Source of the DNA: Platerodrilus igneus
Lineage: Eukaryota > Arthropoda > Insecta > Coleoptera > Lycidae
DNA: 64,000 bases
Reading direction: 5' to 3'
Assembly (NCBI GenBank): GCA_036346225.1
Contig: JARFIW010001082.1
Coordinates: 6,014,001-6,078,000, forward strand
The notes beneath the pieces are model-generated. The model did no database searches. It was not told where the DNA came from and was given only the letters and a program-made list of their open reading frames with translations. Positions 22,802-34,208 of this stretch are shown in pieces (within the stretch, counting starts at the first letter, position 1; every line of letters begins with the position of its first letter). Both the position numbers and the translations under genes were made by a program.

Positions 22802-23340
22802 AGAAGTCCTTATTTGTAGTATTTGTACTACCTCCTAGAAGGGATCGCAGTAACAGCCTTCTTTTCTTTTACTGTTCACAGTGTATAGCTCGCTGCTCGG
22901 ATTTAGAAGATAGATAACAGGCACACGCTTTTCTATTAGTACCTTTAATCCGGAATGTGTGGTTACCGTGCGGCCGCAGCTTTCTTTTGCCATCTGTAAC
23001 TACTTGCTGGTAACAGTCGCTTCGCTAATCTCCGAAAAAACGGGTATAAAGTAGTATTAAGCCAATTTCTCCTTGCAGCTTTTAGTACCTGGCTATGCAT
23101 TAAAGACAGTGCTCTCAATTTCATTGTGAATAACTTAAGTATTCTATTTGGCGCACTTGGTACCTGATATGATCTCCTCTTGGTTCAAAATCCTTTAGAT
23201 TTTTTATTTAACTTACGTTGATGCATATTTAAATCGGCTGTTACTTTTATGTATATTTTATTTCCTAAGTTCTTAATTGTATACACTGATCACTAACTAC
23301 GTTTGTGCTATTTTTATTACAGAAGTTATATTTGTAGCAA
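22802..23340 (+). repeat. Unnamed dispersed repeat R, copy 1
   Basis: Shares an ordered set of blocks with 61466-61870: GTCCTTATTTGTA, a GGTATAAAGTAGTATTAA block, CTCCTTGC/CGCCTTGC, AGTACCTGG, ACTGATCACT and GCTATTTTTATTACAGAA. The last block looks like a splice acceptor. Same orientation in both copies, no coding sequence. Ends are approximate. Confidence 0.65.
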
Positions 23341-25875
23341 TTGTTCATTGTAATCGTACATTTTTGTATAGACTTGTCTACGCACGTAAAAAGTAAATAT
23401 TTTAACTTTTGTTATGTGTTACTTGCTCTTTATAACAGCTTTTATGTTAGTGATTACTTACAATGCGCATACGATTTACCCTTTACAATTCTTTCTGGGT
23501 TTGTGTCACTGTTCTTTTTTCCCCTTTCTTTTGTATTTTATTTTTCTTTCAGGAAATAGGCAAGATTATCACACTTCGCGGTGAGATCACGGAGCTCGCT
23601 GCTTTACTGTGATAATCCCTGTCGCCTTTCAAGTTAATTAGTTCTTGTTGTTTCTTGTTTTCTGCCGAAGCCACTCCACTGCGAGCCGCGCTAGACGGAG
23701 CCTGTTAGTTTTTCACACCGACCGCTATCTTCTAATCTGGATTATACTGTTTAAATCTTTTCTTTTCTGTGCACGTTAATAATATCCCATTTCTCAATTT
23801 TAACACATTTTACGGAACTCGTTCTCAGATTTCAATTTTTTCTTCTTTTTCTCGTTCCCGAAGTCGGCATGTTATAACCAAATTCAAATTATGGCCCATG
23901 TAATATCAAACGGTAAGTATGTCATATCAATGAGTCTGTGTGATTCACATCTAGAGAAGACTAAAAACTATTTCCATACAAAGTCGTCCCTTGTTAGTCG
24001 TTAACTATTAAGAAACAAGTTTTGAAAGAAACAACACAATCAACTTTGTACTATTTAATGGCCACAAACACCTTTTCCATTGAGAAATGATTCGACCAAA
24101 ATGAAGCATTTTGAACGACTAAGATTATGCGAGTTATAGTATATAGCTACAGATTGTATAAAACGACCACCAAGAACATTCGATTACCGCCCTGCGCTAG
24201 CTTTAGTTAAAATCTAAAATTTCAGTTGACCTATAGAAAATACGCATTTACTATCGCAAACTACAACAAAAACCACAACCATGTTGGTTAAACTGCGAAC
24301 TCAAGTGAAACAAAAAAATTCATTGGAGATTAAAAAACCGAGAACTACGATGTTTTTCAACTTGAAGTATTATAAAAATTCTTTACTTATGTGAGTTCAC
24401 TGCCAAGGATGTTACCTTTTAAAAATAAATGCCGCACTACGTTGTAATAAAATCCATAAAAATACTGTATTGTAACTTATCTTCTTTTAAAATATTAATT
24501 CACTACAATAAATTCAGTTTGATCGATAATATTGCGTACGCGAGAAGCGGATCTATCTGGCAAGCGAGACTGATAGGAAGAGATAATGTAACAGAATCGG
24601 TTCCCTATAAAAGACAGAGAGGCAATCTCTCAAGATATCCATGCACAATATCATAGCCAAGCAACAACATCACAAGGTTCTAAGCAATACGGAATTTTAT
24701 AAACTAGTTTTTAATTCAATCATACTTACAGAAATTCAACTATGTTACTTAAAAATCAACGGATATTGAAAATTCAACAAAAATTGCTTTTTGCACGAAC
24801 GAATGTGTTTCTTAAAATAAAGGTTTTAGCTTAAGAAGCAAAATATACGCCAGCATTTGCAGGTATTACAGCGATATTCGCTGGATAATATAAAAACGCA
24901 CTTCAGTATCCTCTTGATCACGTTCAACATCTCCCTTCAGTGTTTAGTAATGATGATTAAAAAAAGCCATAAAACTATTCAGAGAAGTTCTCCATTCCAG
25001 GTGAGTTTGCTACTGCCGCTGAAGAGTCGATATCAACACAAACAGTCAGTAACCGTTTAAATGCCCTTGGTTTGTATATTTAAAACCTACAGGTATGTCT
25101 TGATCTAATTGCAGAATATAAAACACGGCCAAATAATGTGAACGTGGGAAAGAAGATGTCAATTAAGGTCAGGTTCAGAGAAGCCACGGTAAGGCGAGAT
25201 TTCAGCGATAAAATCACGTTCCTGTTACAGCCAGATAATATGTATCTTCCTTTTCACTCGATATTCGGTAATTGCAATCAGCTAGCTATAGTTTGTCAGG
25301 AAACCTGCAGTATGCATGTGGTAATGTATAGTGTGAACCAGTACAGCACTGGAGGTCACATGTTATTGAACTGAAAATACCGCTCTCATAACCAAAACAA
25401 AGTTGCATGGATTTTGCAGTCCATTGTTCTTCTGTGCACAACAGCGGTTTTATGAATGACAACATTAGTACACGTTAAACAAACATCGTAAACAGCTATC
25501 TTGATGAAGTTCAAATCAAGGAAATGGACTTAACTAGCCAATTCTACCGACAACAATTTTATAGAATCAACACGGAATGCATAGGGCGATGTGTTACTGC
25601 ATAAACTATACATTCCAAAGCAATTTATTTATTTCACACAGTATCCACAAAGTATTGTTTTCCATAGTCTTCTCCAACCACGTGCCAAACACTTTTTATC
25701 CATTTATTAACTTTTGCTCTTGACTAAAATTAATAAAAGAGAGCTTACGTAAAATTGTAGACTTCTGTTATTTTATACATTGTCAACGACAACTTTCTAA
25801 ACTCTTCTAAGAAGCAGGCATTAAAATTTGCAAAAATAAGTCAAAAACACAGTGATGTGTTCAACCTTACCTTTA
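23341..25875. other. No gene seen
   Basis: AT-rich, with a slightly GC-richer patch at 23570-23720. TATAAAAG at 24606-24613 could be a TATA box, but no convincing initiator or exon follows it. Short open frames at 23341-23559, 24429-24656 and 25138-25374 show no motifs. Confidence 0.4.
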
Positions 25876-26120
25876 AAATATTGAAACTAGCAAAAATTGC
25901 CTAAATTTTATTAACAGTTTTACGAAATGTGTTAATCGTTTGAGTTGTGTTTTTTTCTAAGTCAAATATCAAACCCCGAAAGAACTAAAATCCAATATAG
26001 TTTACAATATTCCTTGCTGTAACCGTGATCAAATCGACATTGGTCAGACGTCTAGTACACTACACAAAACAATTACTTCACACAAAAGCAATACCAGAAA
26101 AAATAGTAATTTCAAGATAC
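25876..26120 (+). pseudogene. Penelope-like element, GIY-YIG endonuclease, part 1
   Basis: Penelope-like retroelements join an RT to a C-terminal GIY-YIG nuclease. From ~25999 the frame reads IVYNIPCCNRDQIDIGQTSS, close to the family pattern VYxIPCxxCdxxYIGQTgR, followed by a His in TITSHK that matches the EH motif. The Tyr of YIG reads Asp and the conserved Arg reads Ser, so the nuclease is dead. Upstream to ~25876 a weaker likeness to the RT-endonuclease linker is visible, with stops. The domain is cut at 26120 by the Gypsy insertion and continues at 36100. Confidence 0.75.
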
Positions 26121-28011
26121 TGAAGCAAAATTTGAATTCTTCTCCCTTTTTTTTTTTGATGGATAAAGTGAAGCTTTAACTATTCGCGGCTAAGTCTGGG
26201 AATTACCCCAAGGGTGAGCAATGAGAAAAGGGTGTGGTGATGGTCTAAACTCTACGATAAACTAACAAAAGGAAAATGGGTTGAGCGCCACTGTATCTGT
26301 ATGAACGATTACACTAAAGATTCAATACTCCTATGAGAAGATACAGAAACTCACGGGATATAAATGCAATTAAAACTTACAACTTACTAAACTGATGTAT
26401 CTGGAAATCTCTGGAACATACTTACAACCTCTCCGATCTCGATGAACCTGGAACAAAATACACAACAAATTCTATACGAGAAAAACACAGTTTGTGCTTT
26501 CCGATAAAAATACCTGCTGATAATTGTAGGTGGATAATATTGAGATTAACACACCAAAGCTTTTTAAATCAGGAATAAATACCTAGAACAAACCACTTGA
26601 AGCAAATAGGGGCCTTTTTAAATTACTTCAGCCTTGTATAATTTCAAAGATTAACAAACTCGTATTCTTTAAGAATTTAGTAAATCTAAATATGCATGGA
26701 ATAAAAAACTTGAGTCTAAAAATGAAATTTAATATGGTTTCTCTTTGTTGAATGTTTCTTTAAATGTGATAATAAATTGTACAAATAAAATTAAGTTTCA
26801 ATACATCTGTTTTGACATAACAGATCTTTAAATTAATAATCATGTATCAAACAAGTTTTAGTACCAAGCTTTCAGATCTGAGTTCTGGTTTACATGTTTT
26901 ACAAACATTATTTCTACTAAAACGAATCACATGTGTTTAACTTAAGCAAACAACTTTTCATTTACATCTGGTATTAGAGGCTTATAAAAATTTTAATATG
27001 AGTAAATAAATATTTTAAAGGCAAAAAAGTGGACTGAACTATCACATTGTTAACAAGTGACTTTATGCAAATTTATAATACTATTACTGTATTAATTTTT
27101 AACTGTTTTCTTTCACACTGCTCTAAGCATACAAAATTTAACTCGATTAAACGGACTTCGAAATTTATTTATTCGAGCATTTATGAATCTTCACAAATAG
27201 AACAAAGAAAGATTTGATACCTGCAGGTTTTGTCGCTTCCAAATCTGATTATTGATTACCAGCACACATGTTCCAAAAATCTGCTTCTCAACTGGTTATT
27301 ACTAAACATTAATCGCCTCGACAAATGAACTGCTCTCTAATCTTGGATACAATTACAACATAAACCATCATTTCACTCATTTTGTAAGGTCATACACTAA
27401 AGGGGATAAAAATATTTTATAATTTATTCAGTTTGAAGGAGCTTACCGTTAACAAATCTCAAAACAATCATTAAGGAATGGCGTGTTTTAGTGCTTTGCC
27501 GGTTTCGCAGGAGCTTGGCACTTCTTCCGCGTCCCAAAGCAAACTCGCCACCTTCTACCATAACTCATACCAGCCGATGTGGAGGCCCCACTTGGGTAAG
27601 GCCTGAGTTTCATGTTGTTTCTTTTAACAAGCAAAAGAATGCCAACGCGACTACATCTATATGGACAATGGCTGCCCCTTTTAGCGACACATCATCAGCG
27701 TGTCGTATCCCGTGACCGGTATGCACACGCGCTGTACTGATTGTAACGAATGTATAGGAAATATCCGCCTGAAAGATAGACAACACAACCTACCAAACTC
27801 CATATAAATACGTTTCCTGATAGTTATAAAAATACCAAATATCTCCGTACAAAACATTTAAGTTCTTTAAGTGAACACGACTTCCCGCTTTCATATAGAA
27901 TTGTTCCTTTAAGATTTTATAACTTCAAACACAAGGATTAAATACCACAGAATATATTTATGTTGAAGCGGTTCTTATGATCATATTACTATAGAATATA
28001 TTTACGTTACA
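26121..28011 (-). repeat. Gypsy 3' LTR
   Basis: In element orientation it begins TGTAACGTAAATATATTC (plus-strand end 28011) and ends CAAATTTTGCTTCA (plus-strand 26121), giving TG...CA termini. It matches 34209-36099 base for base except for about five substitutions and six or seven single-base indels. The antisense open frame at 27491-27715 is disrupted relative to the other LTR and is not a gene. Confidence 0.95.
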
Positions 28012-28030
28012 CAGCCCCCGAACAAAAAAG
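28012..28030 (-). promoter_or_regulatory. Candidate polypurine tract of the Gypsy element
   Basis: On the minus strand TTGTTCGGGGGCTG lies directly before the 3' LTR start TGTAACG. This is the expected place for the plus-strand primer; the G-run is short, so the call is positional. Confidence 0.5.
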
Positions 28031-29300
28031 AAAAAAACTTTGAGATTAACCATATGCCAACATATACTTAAACGAGAAGTTTTTTTTTATAAGCAAAGAC
28101 GAAACTACTACTTAAACAAAAAAATGGGTACCAAAAATACCATTATAAAAAATCCAACCAAACTAAAATAAACTTGAAACTTGATTTCAAAAAAAATTTC
28201 TTACTAGTGACTTTACTAATAATAAAATAGGGTGCAAACAAGCGAGTGAGTAGGTAACTCTGCGTACCACACATCCGTTAGGAAACAAAATAGGTAAGAC
28301 ATAATCGGTAGAAAGACATAATCGGTAAAAGACAAAATATTGAGGTCAAATACTCACGAGTTGCAACCTAACAAAGAACAAGCCTACTAAATTCGCGGAA
28401 CTCAAACTAAAACTCAAATAAAACCTCGACGTAAACCACCGTAAAACAACAAACAATTTTTCTTCCCTACCAATAACTTTAGCATTATTAACACAAAATC
28501 GAAAAACTCATTCCAAAGTATTTACATATCAATATCTTTACGAAAATGGTTCCACTACTGCTGATCAAAAGGAATCCAGCACAGGAATCACAAAAGAATG
28601 TTGTATTTACAAAAATCACTTTTCTTTGATTTAGTCTCACTAATACTAGACGAAATTGAAAACCCACATCAACTATATGGATATCAGCGATCATCCAAAA
28701 TATTTTTCTTCTCGACAAAAAATATTCAACAACCAAGTAGCATCACTGACTAGCTACTGTTTCTACAAAAAATAGTTAGCACTTCTAACCAATTTTCTTT
28801 TATCCGGACGCTCCAAAAATTTTCTACACTACAATGGCCGCACCAAACATTCCGACTCAACTCGTCTCAAAAATTACCATGTAAGCATCTCGCTTACTCC
28901 AAGCATAACAGCACTCAAGTGACCGTCTCAAAAGCGAATCTCACTTAAGCGATCATTCACCTAACTTAAACTAAATACACTCACAAAATGAAACAACAAC
29001 TATTTACATGGTCTCACCACAACTATAATAACTACATACACCAGACAATCTACTTGTCTCTACCTATTTAAATTGATAATTTGTTAACATGTATGACATC
29101 ACCAACACTTCTGCAACTCTACTATGAACCAAAGCAAAACGCAGACGAAATTACATTTTATCTGAACTAACCACTTAAATTAAATAATCCAAAAACACAC
29201 TTCTTGCTGAAATAACTGGCGGTTTCCATGAACAACAAGATACCAGAAAAGCTTTCAATCGATCACCTCTTATTCGACAAAAGAAATCATAAACGACGAA
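28031..29300 (-). other. Gypsy 3' non-coding region
   Basis: Between the integrase stop and the 3' LTR. No envelope-like protein recognised; an 82-codon frame at 28488-28736 (minus) has no motifs. A 17-bp unit containing AGACATAATCGGTA is tandemly repeated twice near 28296-28328. Confidence 0.5.
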
Positions 29301-29960
29301 TTAATCCTTTGGGGGATAGTCTGGACTGATGGCGGAATAAGGTTTCAGATCTTTAATATGCCATCTACCTGCTCTCGATCCATCCAAATTAACCAAATCA
29401 TATACCACACTCGAACACTTCTTTTTAACTATACTTAAAACAAACTTTGGGGCAAGTTTAGCAGAAAATTTATTACTCGCACTCGACAATACTTTATTGG
29501 ACCTCCATACTTTATTACCAACCTCAAAAGAAATATTTCTCCTCCTTAAATTATATTGATTACTCGAACGTTCATAAGCTAAATGCAGTTTTCGTTCGGA
29601 CATCTTCAAATACCTTAAAAATACCTTGACGATCAGAAGTATATAATGGGCGACTACCAGGAATGATTTCGATATCACTTTCGGGAGTAAATCCACTACC
29701 ATAAAACTTACCAGTGATAGGGATGTGACGACCAAAAACTAAAAAATTCGGAGTATAACCCGTCGACTCATGTTTAGCAGAATTAATAGCAAATTGAATC
29801 TGCGCTAACTCAGTATCCCATGTATCATGTTCTATTAATTCTCTCGACAAAATTACACTGCGGCGCATAAACAGCATTATACCATATTTTCTGAATTTCA
29901 AACCTATTACATAACGACCTAAAAATTCGACCAGCTAAATTTGAACCATTATCGCAAATA
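29301..29960 (-). pseudogene. Gypsy integrase: rest of catalytic core and C-terminal domain
   Basis: Continues the integrase begun at 29982. In the short gap upstream the minus strand reads FIICDNGSNLAGR, with the second catalytic D. NFVERINRT (catalytic E) is visible in another frame near 29850. The frame 29901-29572 has WDTELAQIQFAINSAKHEST and GYTPNFLVFGRH, the usual end of the core. The frame 29735-29301 carries RNISFEVGNKVWRSNKVL and FSAKLAPKFVLSIV, a GPY/F-like C-terminal domain, ending PDYPPKD. Two frameshifts separate these pieces; the three catalytic residues can all be found. Confidence 0.85.
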
Positions 29961-29981
29961 ATAAATTGTGGCACTCAAACA

Positions 29982-31118
29982 CTAAGAAAACTTTTGTTCC
30001 ATAAACTGTTCTATAACATGTGACTTTGCACTGCGTAAAGGATGTAAAATTGTGTATTTCGAAAACCAATCTCCGACTACCAAAAGCCATTTAAATCCTA
30101 ATTTCGAGCGAGGAAATGGACCCATAAGATCCCATGCAATTATCTGAAATGGAAATTTAGCTTCTTTCTCTTTTCCCATTAGACCTAAAGGACCTGCATT
30201 AGAAGATTTTTGTGCACCACACACTAAACATGCACGACAAAATTTCAGCACATCTAAGCTCATTTTTGGCCAATAATAGTTTTCCTGAACTCTGGCAATA
30301 GTCTTCGAAAATCCAAAATGTCCCGCAACTGAGGGATCATGACACGATCTGATAACTTCTTCCCGTTGGGCTTTCGGAACTAAATATTTCCACTCTACGA
30401 TGTTAGATGTTAAAGGCAAATTCGATGGAATAAACTTAAAAACAAACTCATTCTCAACTTTCCATTGAGGGTATTTCTCAGGTGACATCAAAATCTTATC
30501 ACGTAACGACACATACCAATTTTCTAAGTTATCAAGCTTGACCTCTATTAAATTAATGATATATTTTTCTTCCGGAGTTGCACGACTAAGACAGTCAGGA
30601 ACTACGTTAAACTTTCCTTTCCTGTGTACTAAGTCAAACGAATGCTGTCTCAACCTTACTGCCCACCTAGCAAGTTTTCCTGTAGGGTTCTGCAAATTAC
30701 TTAGCCAAAGCAACGAAAAGTGGTCTGTAACAACTGTAAAACGAACTCCTTCTACCCATGGACGGAATTTTTCAATGGCAAATATTACTGCAAGACATTC
30801 TTTCTCGGTTGTTGAGTAATTTCGCTCAGCACGATTGAGGGTTTTGCTGGCGTATGATATTACACGTTCTTCTCCATTAATGTTCTGGATTAACACAGCT
30901 CCGAGACCGGTATTACTGGCATCACATTCAACAACAAACGGCGCGGAATAATCTGGCTGCGTCAAGAGTGGAGCAGACACTAAAGCTTCTTTAATCGACA
31001 CAAATGAACGCTCTGCCTCAGGAGTCCAAGTAATGGTTTGTCCTTTCTTTCTCTTCTTGATAAGGTCATTAATTGGCGAAACTAAAGATGAAAATCCTTT
31101 ATAAAACGACGATACCAA
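29982..31118 (-). pseudogene. Gypsy RNase H and N-terminal integrase
   Basis: A 378-codon open frame, part of the pol polyprotein and not a separate protein. Residues ~1-60 are the RT connection (GFSSLVSPINDLI, FVSIKEALVSAP). RNase H follows with VVECDAS (D66), STTEKE (E106), VVTDH (D132) and VPDCLSR (D175), a complete-looking active site. The integrase zinc finger has H260, H267 and the cysteines of FCRACLVC (294-300), and FQIIAWDLMGP supplies the first catalytic D (330). The start codon is only the first Met in an open frame; the real frame comes from RT upstream. It ends by frameshift near 29982. Confidence 0.9.
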
Positions 31119-31190
31119 CTACACATTCCGAGAAATCTTTTGACCTCTGTGGCGTTCTTTGGACGTGGGAAATTGACCATGGCCGATACC

Positions 31191-32219
31191 TTATCCGGAT
31201 CTGTTCTCAGAGAATTTGACCCTACGATGTAAAAAAAGAAACTTGAGTGATCTCCTAAAAAATTCGCACTTTTCTAGATTCAAGGTTAGATTTGCCTCTC
31301 TAACACGTTCCTTGACCTCATATAACAACTTCAAGTGCTCTTCAAACGTCGACGAACATAAGATTATATCATCCAGATAACAAAAAACGTATGGTTCGAA
31401 CCTCGGACCGAAAATTGCATCAACTAAACGTTGTTGAGTCTGTGCAGCATTTTTTAAACCGAACGGCATCGTCACAAATCTATATTGCCCTCGTGAAATA
31501 ACGCTAAACGCTGTTTTATCTTTCGACGATTCACTAAGAGGTACTTGCCAAAATGATTTACGCAAATCAAGACTGGAAATATAATTTGCATTACGCAACA
31601 TCCCTAGTATTCTATCGATATTAGGAAGAGGGTAACTGTCATGAACTGTAACATCGTTTAGTGCCCTACCATCAAAACAAAATCTATATTCCTTACTATC
31701 CTTCTTCTTGACCAATAACACGGGTGAATTCCACGGACTTTGACACGGTTCCACGACTTTTAAGCGAATCATTTCATCCAGTTCTTTATCTAACTCTTTA
31801 CTAATATAGGGGGACATAACATAAGGTCTTTTTCTGAAAGGTTTTGCATCTCCCGTATCAATATTCATCTCTATCATATTTGTTCGTCCTAATTTATCAA
31901 CACTAGAAATTTCTTGAAATGAATCGATAGCAGCTTGTGCTCGAGACCGCTGATCTACTGACAAATCATCTAAATGGAGTAGACAATCACTGTATTTCAA
32001 TGGGACTGATGATGGGCCTACATACGGAATAATATTCTCACTATCGCTTTGTACATGCCACGAATTGTTTCTAAAGTCAACTATCAATCCGAATAACTTG
32101 GCAAAATCGCTACCGAATATGAAAGCATGAGGTAAAGAAGACACAACTAAAGCACTGAGGATGCGACATTGCTTTCCTATTGAAATGGGCAAATCCACGA
32201 TTCCTTCTACTGGTTTCAC
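31191..32219 (-). pseudogene. Gypsy reverse transcriptase (with protease tail)
   Basis: A 342-codon frame. Residues ~20-55 (SLPHAFIFGSDFAKLFGLIV) are the C-terminal part of the protease. The RT proper has SPVLLVKKKD, YRFCFDGRALNDVT, PLPNIDRIL, catalytic motif A in SSLDLRKSFWQ (D218), VTMPFGLKNAAQTQQRLVD, and catalytic motif C YLDDIIL (D283-D284), then LNLEKCEFF. All three catalytic aspartates are present. The usual LKFLGH motif reads LKFLFLH and the frame shifts soon after, so the RT-RNase H join is broken between 31191 and 31118. Confidence 0.92.
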
Positions 32220-32283
32220 TGCCCCATCTGCCGTAAATATACCCTTCTTTTCTGACTTAAAATTTTTAAATTTAATTTATCAA

Positions 32284-32595
32284 TTAAAGGAATAGCGAGG
32301 ACCCTACCACCGATGTAGTACATCCTGAATCTAAAAGACCAGTGACATCAATACCGAACAATTTAACCATCACATATGGTCGATTATCACCAGATTTTTC
32401 AATAAATAAAGAGTCAGTCTTGGGTTGTGATTCATTATGACAAAAATTTTTTACTACACTTAACCAATCTGACCACTCTTTTTTACTAACACAATTCCCC
32501 TGCTCACAAATCATAACTGCTGCCTTTTGAGAAGGAATGGAATGTCGGCCGCGCAACATCCATCTCCTCATTCGTTTTTTGAACACGATGGGCAC
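32284..32595 (-). pseudogene. Gypsy aspartic protease, N-terminal part
   Basis: A 103-codon frame ending just after the active-site loop VTGLLDSGCTTSVVG (D89-S90-G91, the DSG/DTG triad of retropepsins). It processes the Gag-Pol polyprotein in related elements. The rest of the protease is in the next frame (32219 onward), so one frameshift splits the domain at ~32250. It overlaps the end of gag by ~28 bases in another frame, compatible with programmed frameshifting, though the many other breaks make that uncertain. Confidence 0.8.
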
Positions 32596-33933
32596 GTATC
32601 ACGCGTAGCTCCTCTATGGCCGCAACCAAAACAAAAAATTCTTTTAGGAAATCTACAATACCGAAATGAATGACCACGCCTCGAACAATTCCAACATCCG
32701 GGGATAATTTTTGGTGAACCCGTAGAACTAACAGAAACAGGTACTGGTAAAGACTTATCATTACCTATAATTTGAACTTGTGGAGCAGATGTCTTCTGAG
32801 CATCCACACGACTTCCCGACGTAGAAAAATCTTTTACATAAACCTGTCGTCTATCTCTTACTGGTAACTTAGCGTTGTTGCGAAAGTTAGATAAATTACT
32901 TGACTGAATAGAAACTGATTTCTGTTTTAACAACATGGCTTCCTCTAATTTTTACATAATTTTATTAACGTAGGCATATCTTCAATATCAGAAAGAGCAA
33001 GTTGTGAAATAAATTCTGGCAATAAATTTTTTCTAAGTATCCTAACTTTTGTAATCTCCGCTGGAGCATTGGGTAATCGACTAAATAGACCTTCCACATG
33101 AGCTACGAATAAAACAATTGGTTCATCTCTCCTTTGACGACGATTCTTTATAGTTTCCCAGATCTCATCTTCTGAATGGGCTGGCAAGAAATCTTCTTTC
33201 AACCGATTTACTAGGGATTCCCAATCTTTTAAGGAATCTCTTACACTCCTAAACCACACTAAAGCATTCCCAACGAATAATTCTACTGATGACTCAAACA
33301 AATCTCTACTCGATACTTTACGTGATTGAGCCAACTCCTTTACCCTGTCTAAAATGAATACAACTGTTTGGGATCTCCTGAAAATTTAACTGACCAGGTA
33401 CTAATAGGGATTGGTGGAGGAAAATACGAAAGAGTTTGTACAGGTGCAGCTACTACTAGTGGAGTTGTGTGACTTGCATCACCTGAGCTGTGTAATGTTG
33501 TACTTGCCTTCACTTTTCATACAATTCGGCCTCAACAGTAAGAATAGTGGCTAATAATTCTTTTTCGATAATTCTGTTTCCTTTGACTTGTCAGACGGAA
33601 GCCTTAAACGTTTAACTCGACCTGATACATGAACAATCCTTGAAAGTACTCTCTTAAAATGGAATCTCCAGGATCTCCTTCGAATTCTAACACCAAATGT
33701 TTTATCGACTCTATGGTAGCGTTTATTTCTTTATACTCGTCATCGAATTCTACTTTGTATACTGACAGATCAACCAAACAATCAGGTTTCCCTACTTCCT
33801 TAGCTAACAATCTACCTAAGATTTTCCTCTTTTCTACTACAGGCCTGACACTTTCTATTCCACGAATTCTTAATTTATATTCAAGCTCTTCCTTGAGTAA
33901 ATGCACAATTTGAAATGTTTCTGCCATTTTCAA
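32568..33933 (-). pseudogene. Gypsy Gag (capsid and nucleocapsid)
   Basis: Gag packages element RNA. It starts at ATG 33933 (MKMAETFQIVHLLKEELEYK), 275 bases after the 5' LTR. Three pieces: N-terminal 33933-33604; capsid 33334-32945 with LFVGNALVWFRSVRD, LKEDFLPAHSEDEIWETI and LRKNLLPEFISQLAL; nucleocapsid 32936-32568 with a perfect CX2CX4HX4C knuckle (CWNCSRRGHSFRYC) and a second Cys cluster, CFGCGHRGATRDTC. Between the first two pieces (~33340-33600) the frame is interrupted but Gag-like residues continue. Whether all breaks are real is doubtful given the youth of the element. Confidence 0.85.
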
Positions 33934-34183
33934 AAAATTGTTATGTCAACTTAAAAGTATTTTAACAAGTTCAACTCTGAAATAATGAAAATTTTACTTT
34001 AATATAAATTTATACCTGCTACAACATTTAGACAATTATCAAATAAACTTTGAGGTTCCAGACACAACATGAGTACTAAAAAAATGTTTACCAAACTATT
34101 TTGAGTTTACCACAAGCCAATAGTTAAACGATGTTGTAACAACTTGTTACTAATCGAGCAAACCCTTTTTAAACGAACGACCA

Positions 34184-34206
34184 TCGAGCCTCACGTTGGT
34201 TGCGCT
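34184..34206 (-). promoter_or_regulatory. Candidate primer-binding site of the Gypsy element
   Basis: Immediately inside the 5' LTR on the minus strand: AGCGCAACCAACGTGAGGCT. It resembles the TGGCGCCCAACGTGG type of tRNA-complementary site (see 47493-47507) but lacks the initial TGG. The tRNA is not identified. Confidence 0.5.
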
Positions 34207-34208
34207 AG

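Noticed and set aside
24606..24613. TATAAAAG promoter
   Set aside because: No initiator at the proper distance and no exon downstream.
28031..29300. Envelope gene of the Gypsy element
   Set aside because: No open frame with signal peptide, furin-like site or transmembrane segment; treated as 3' non-coding.
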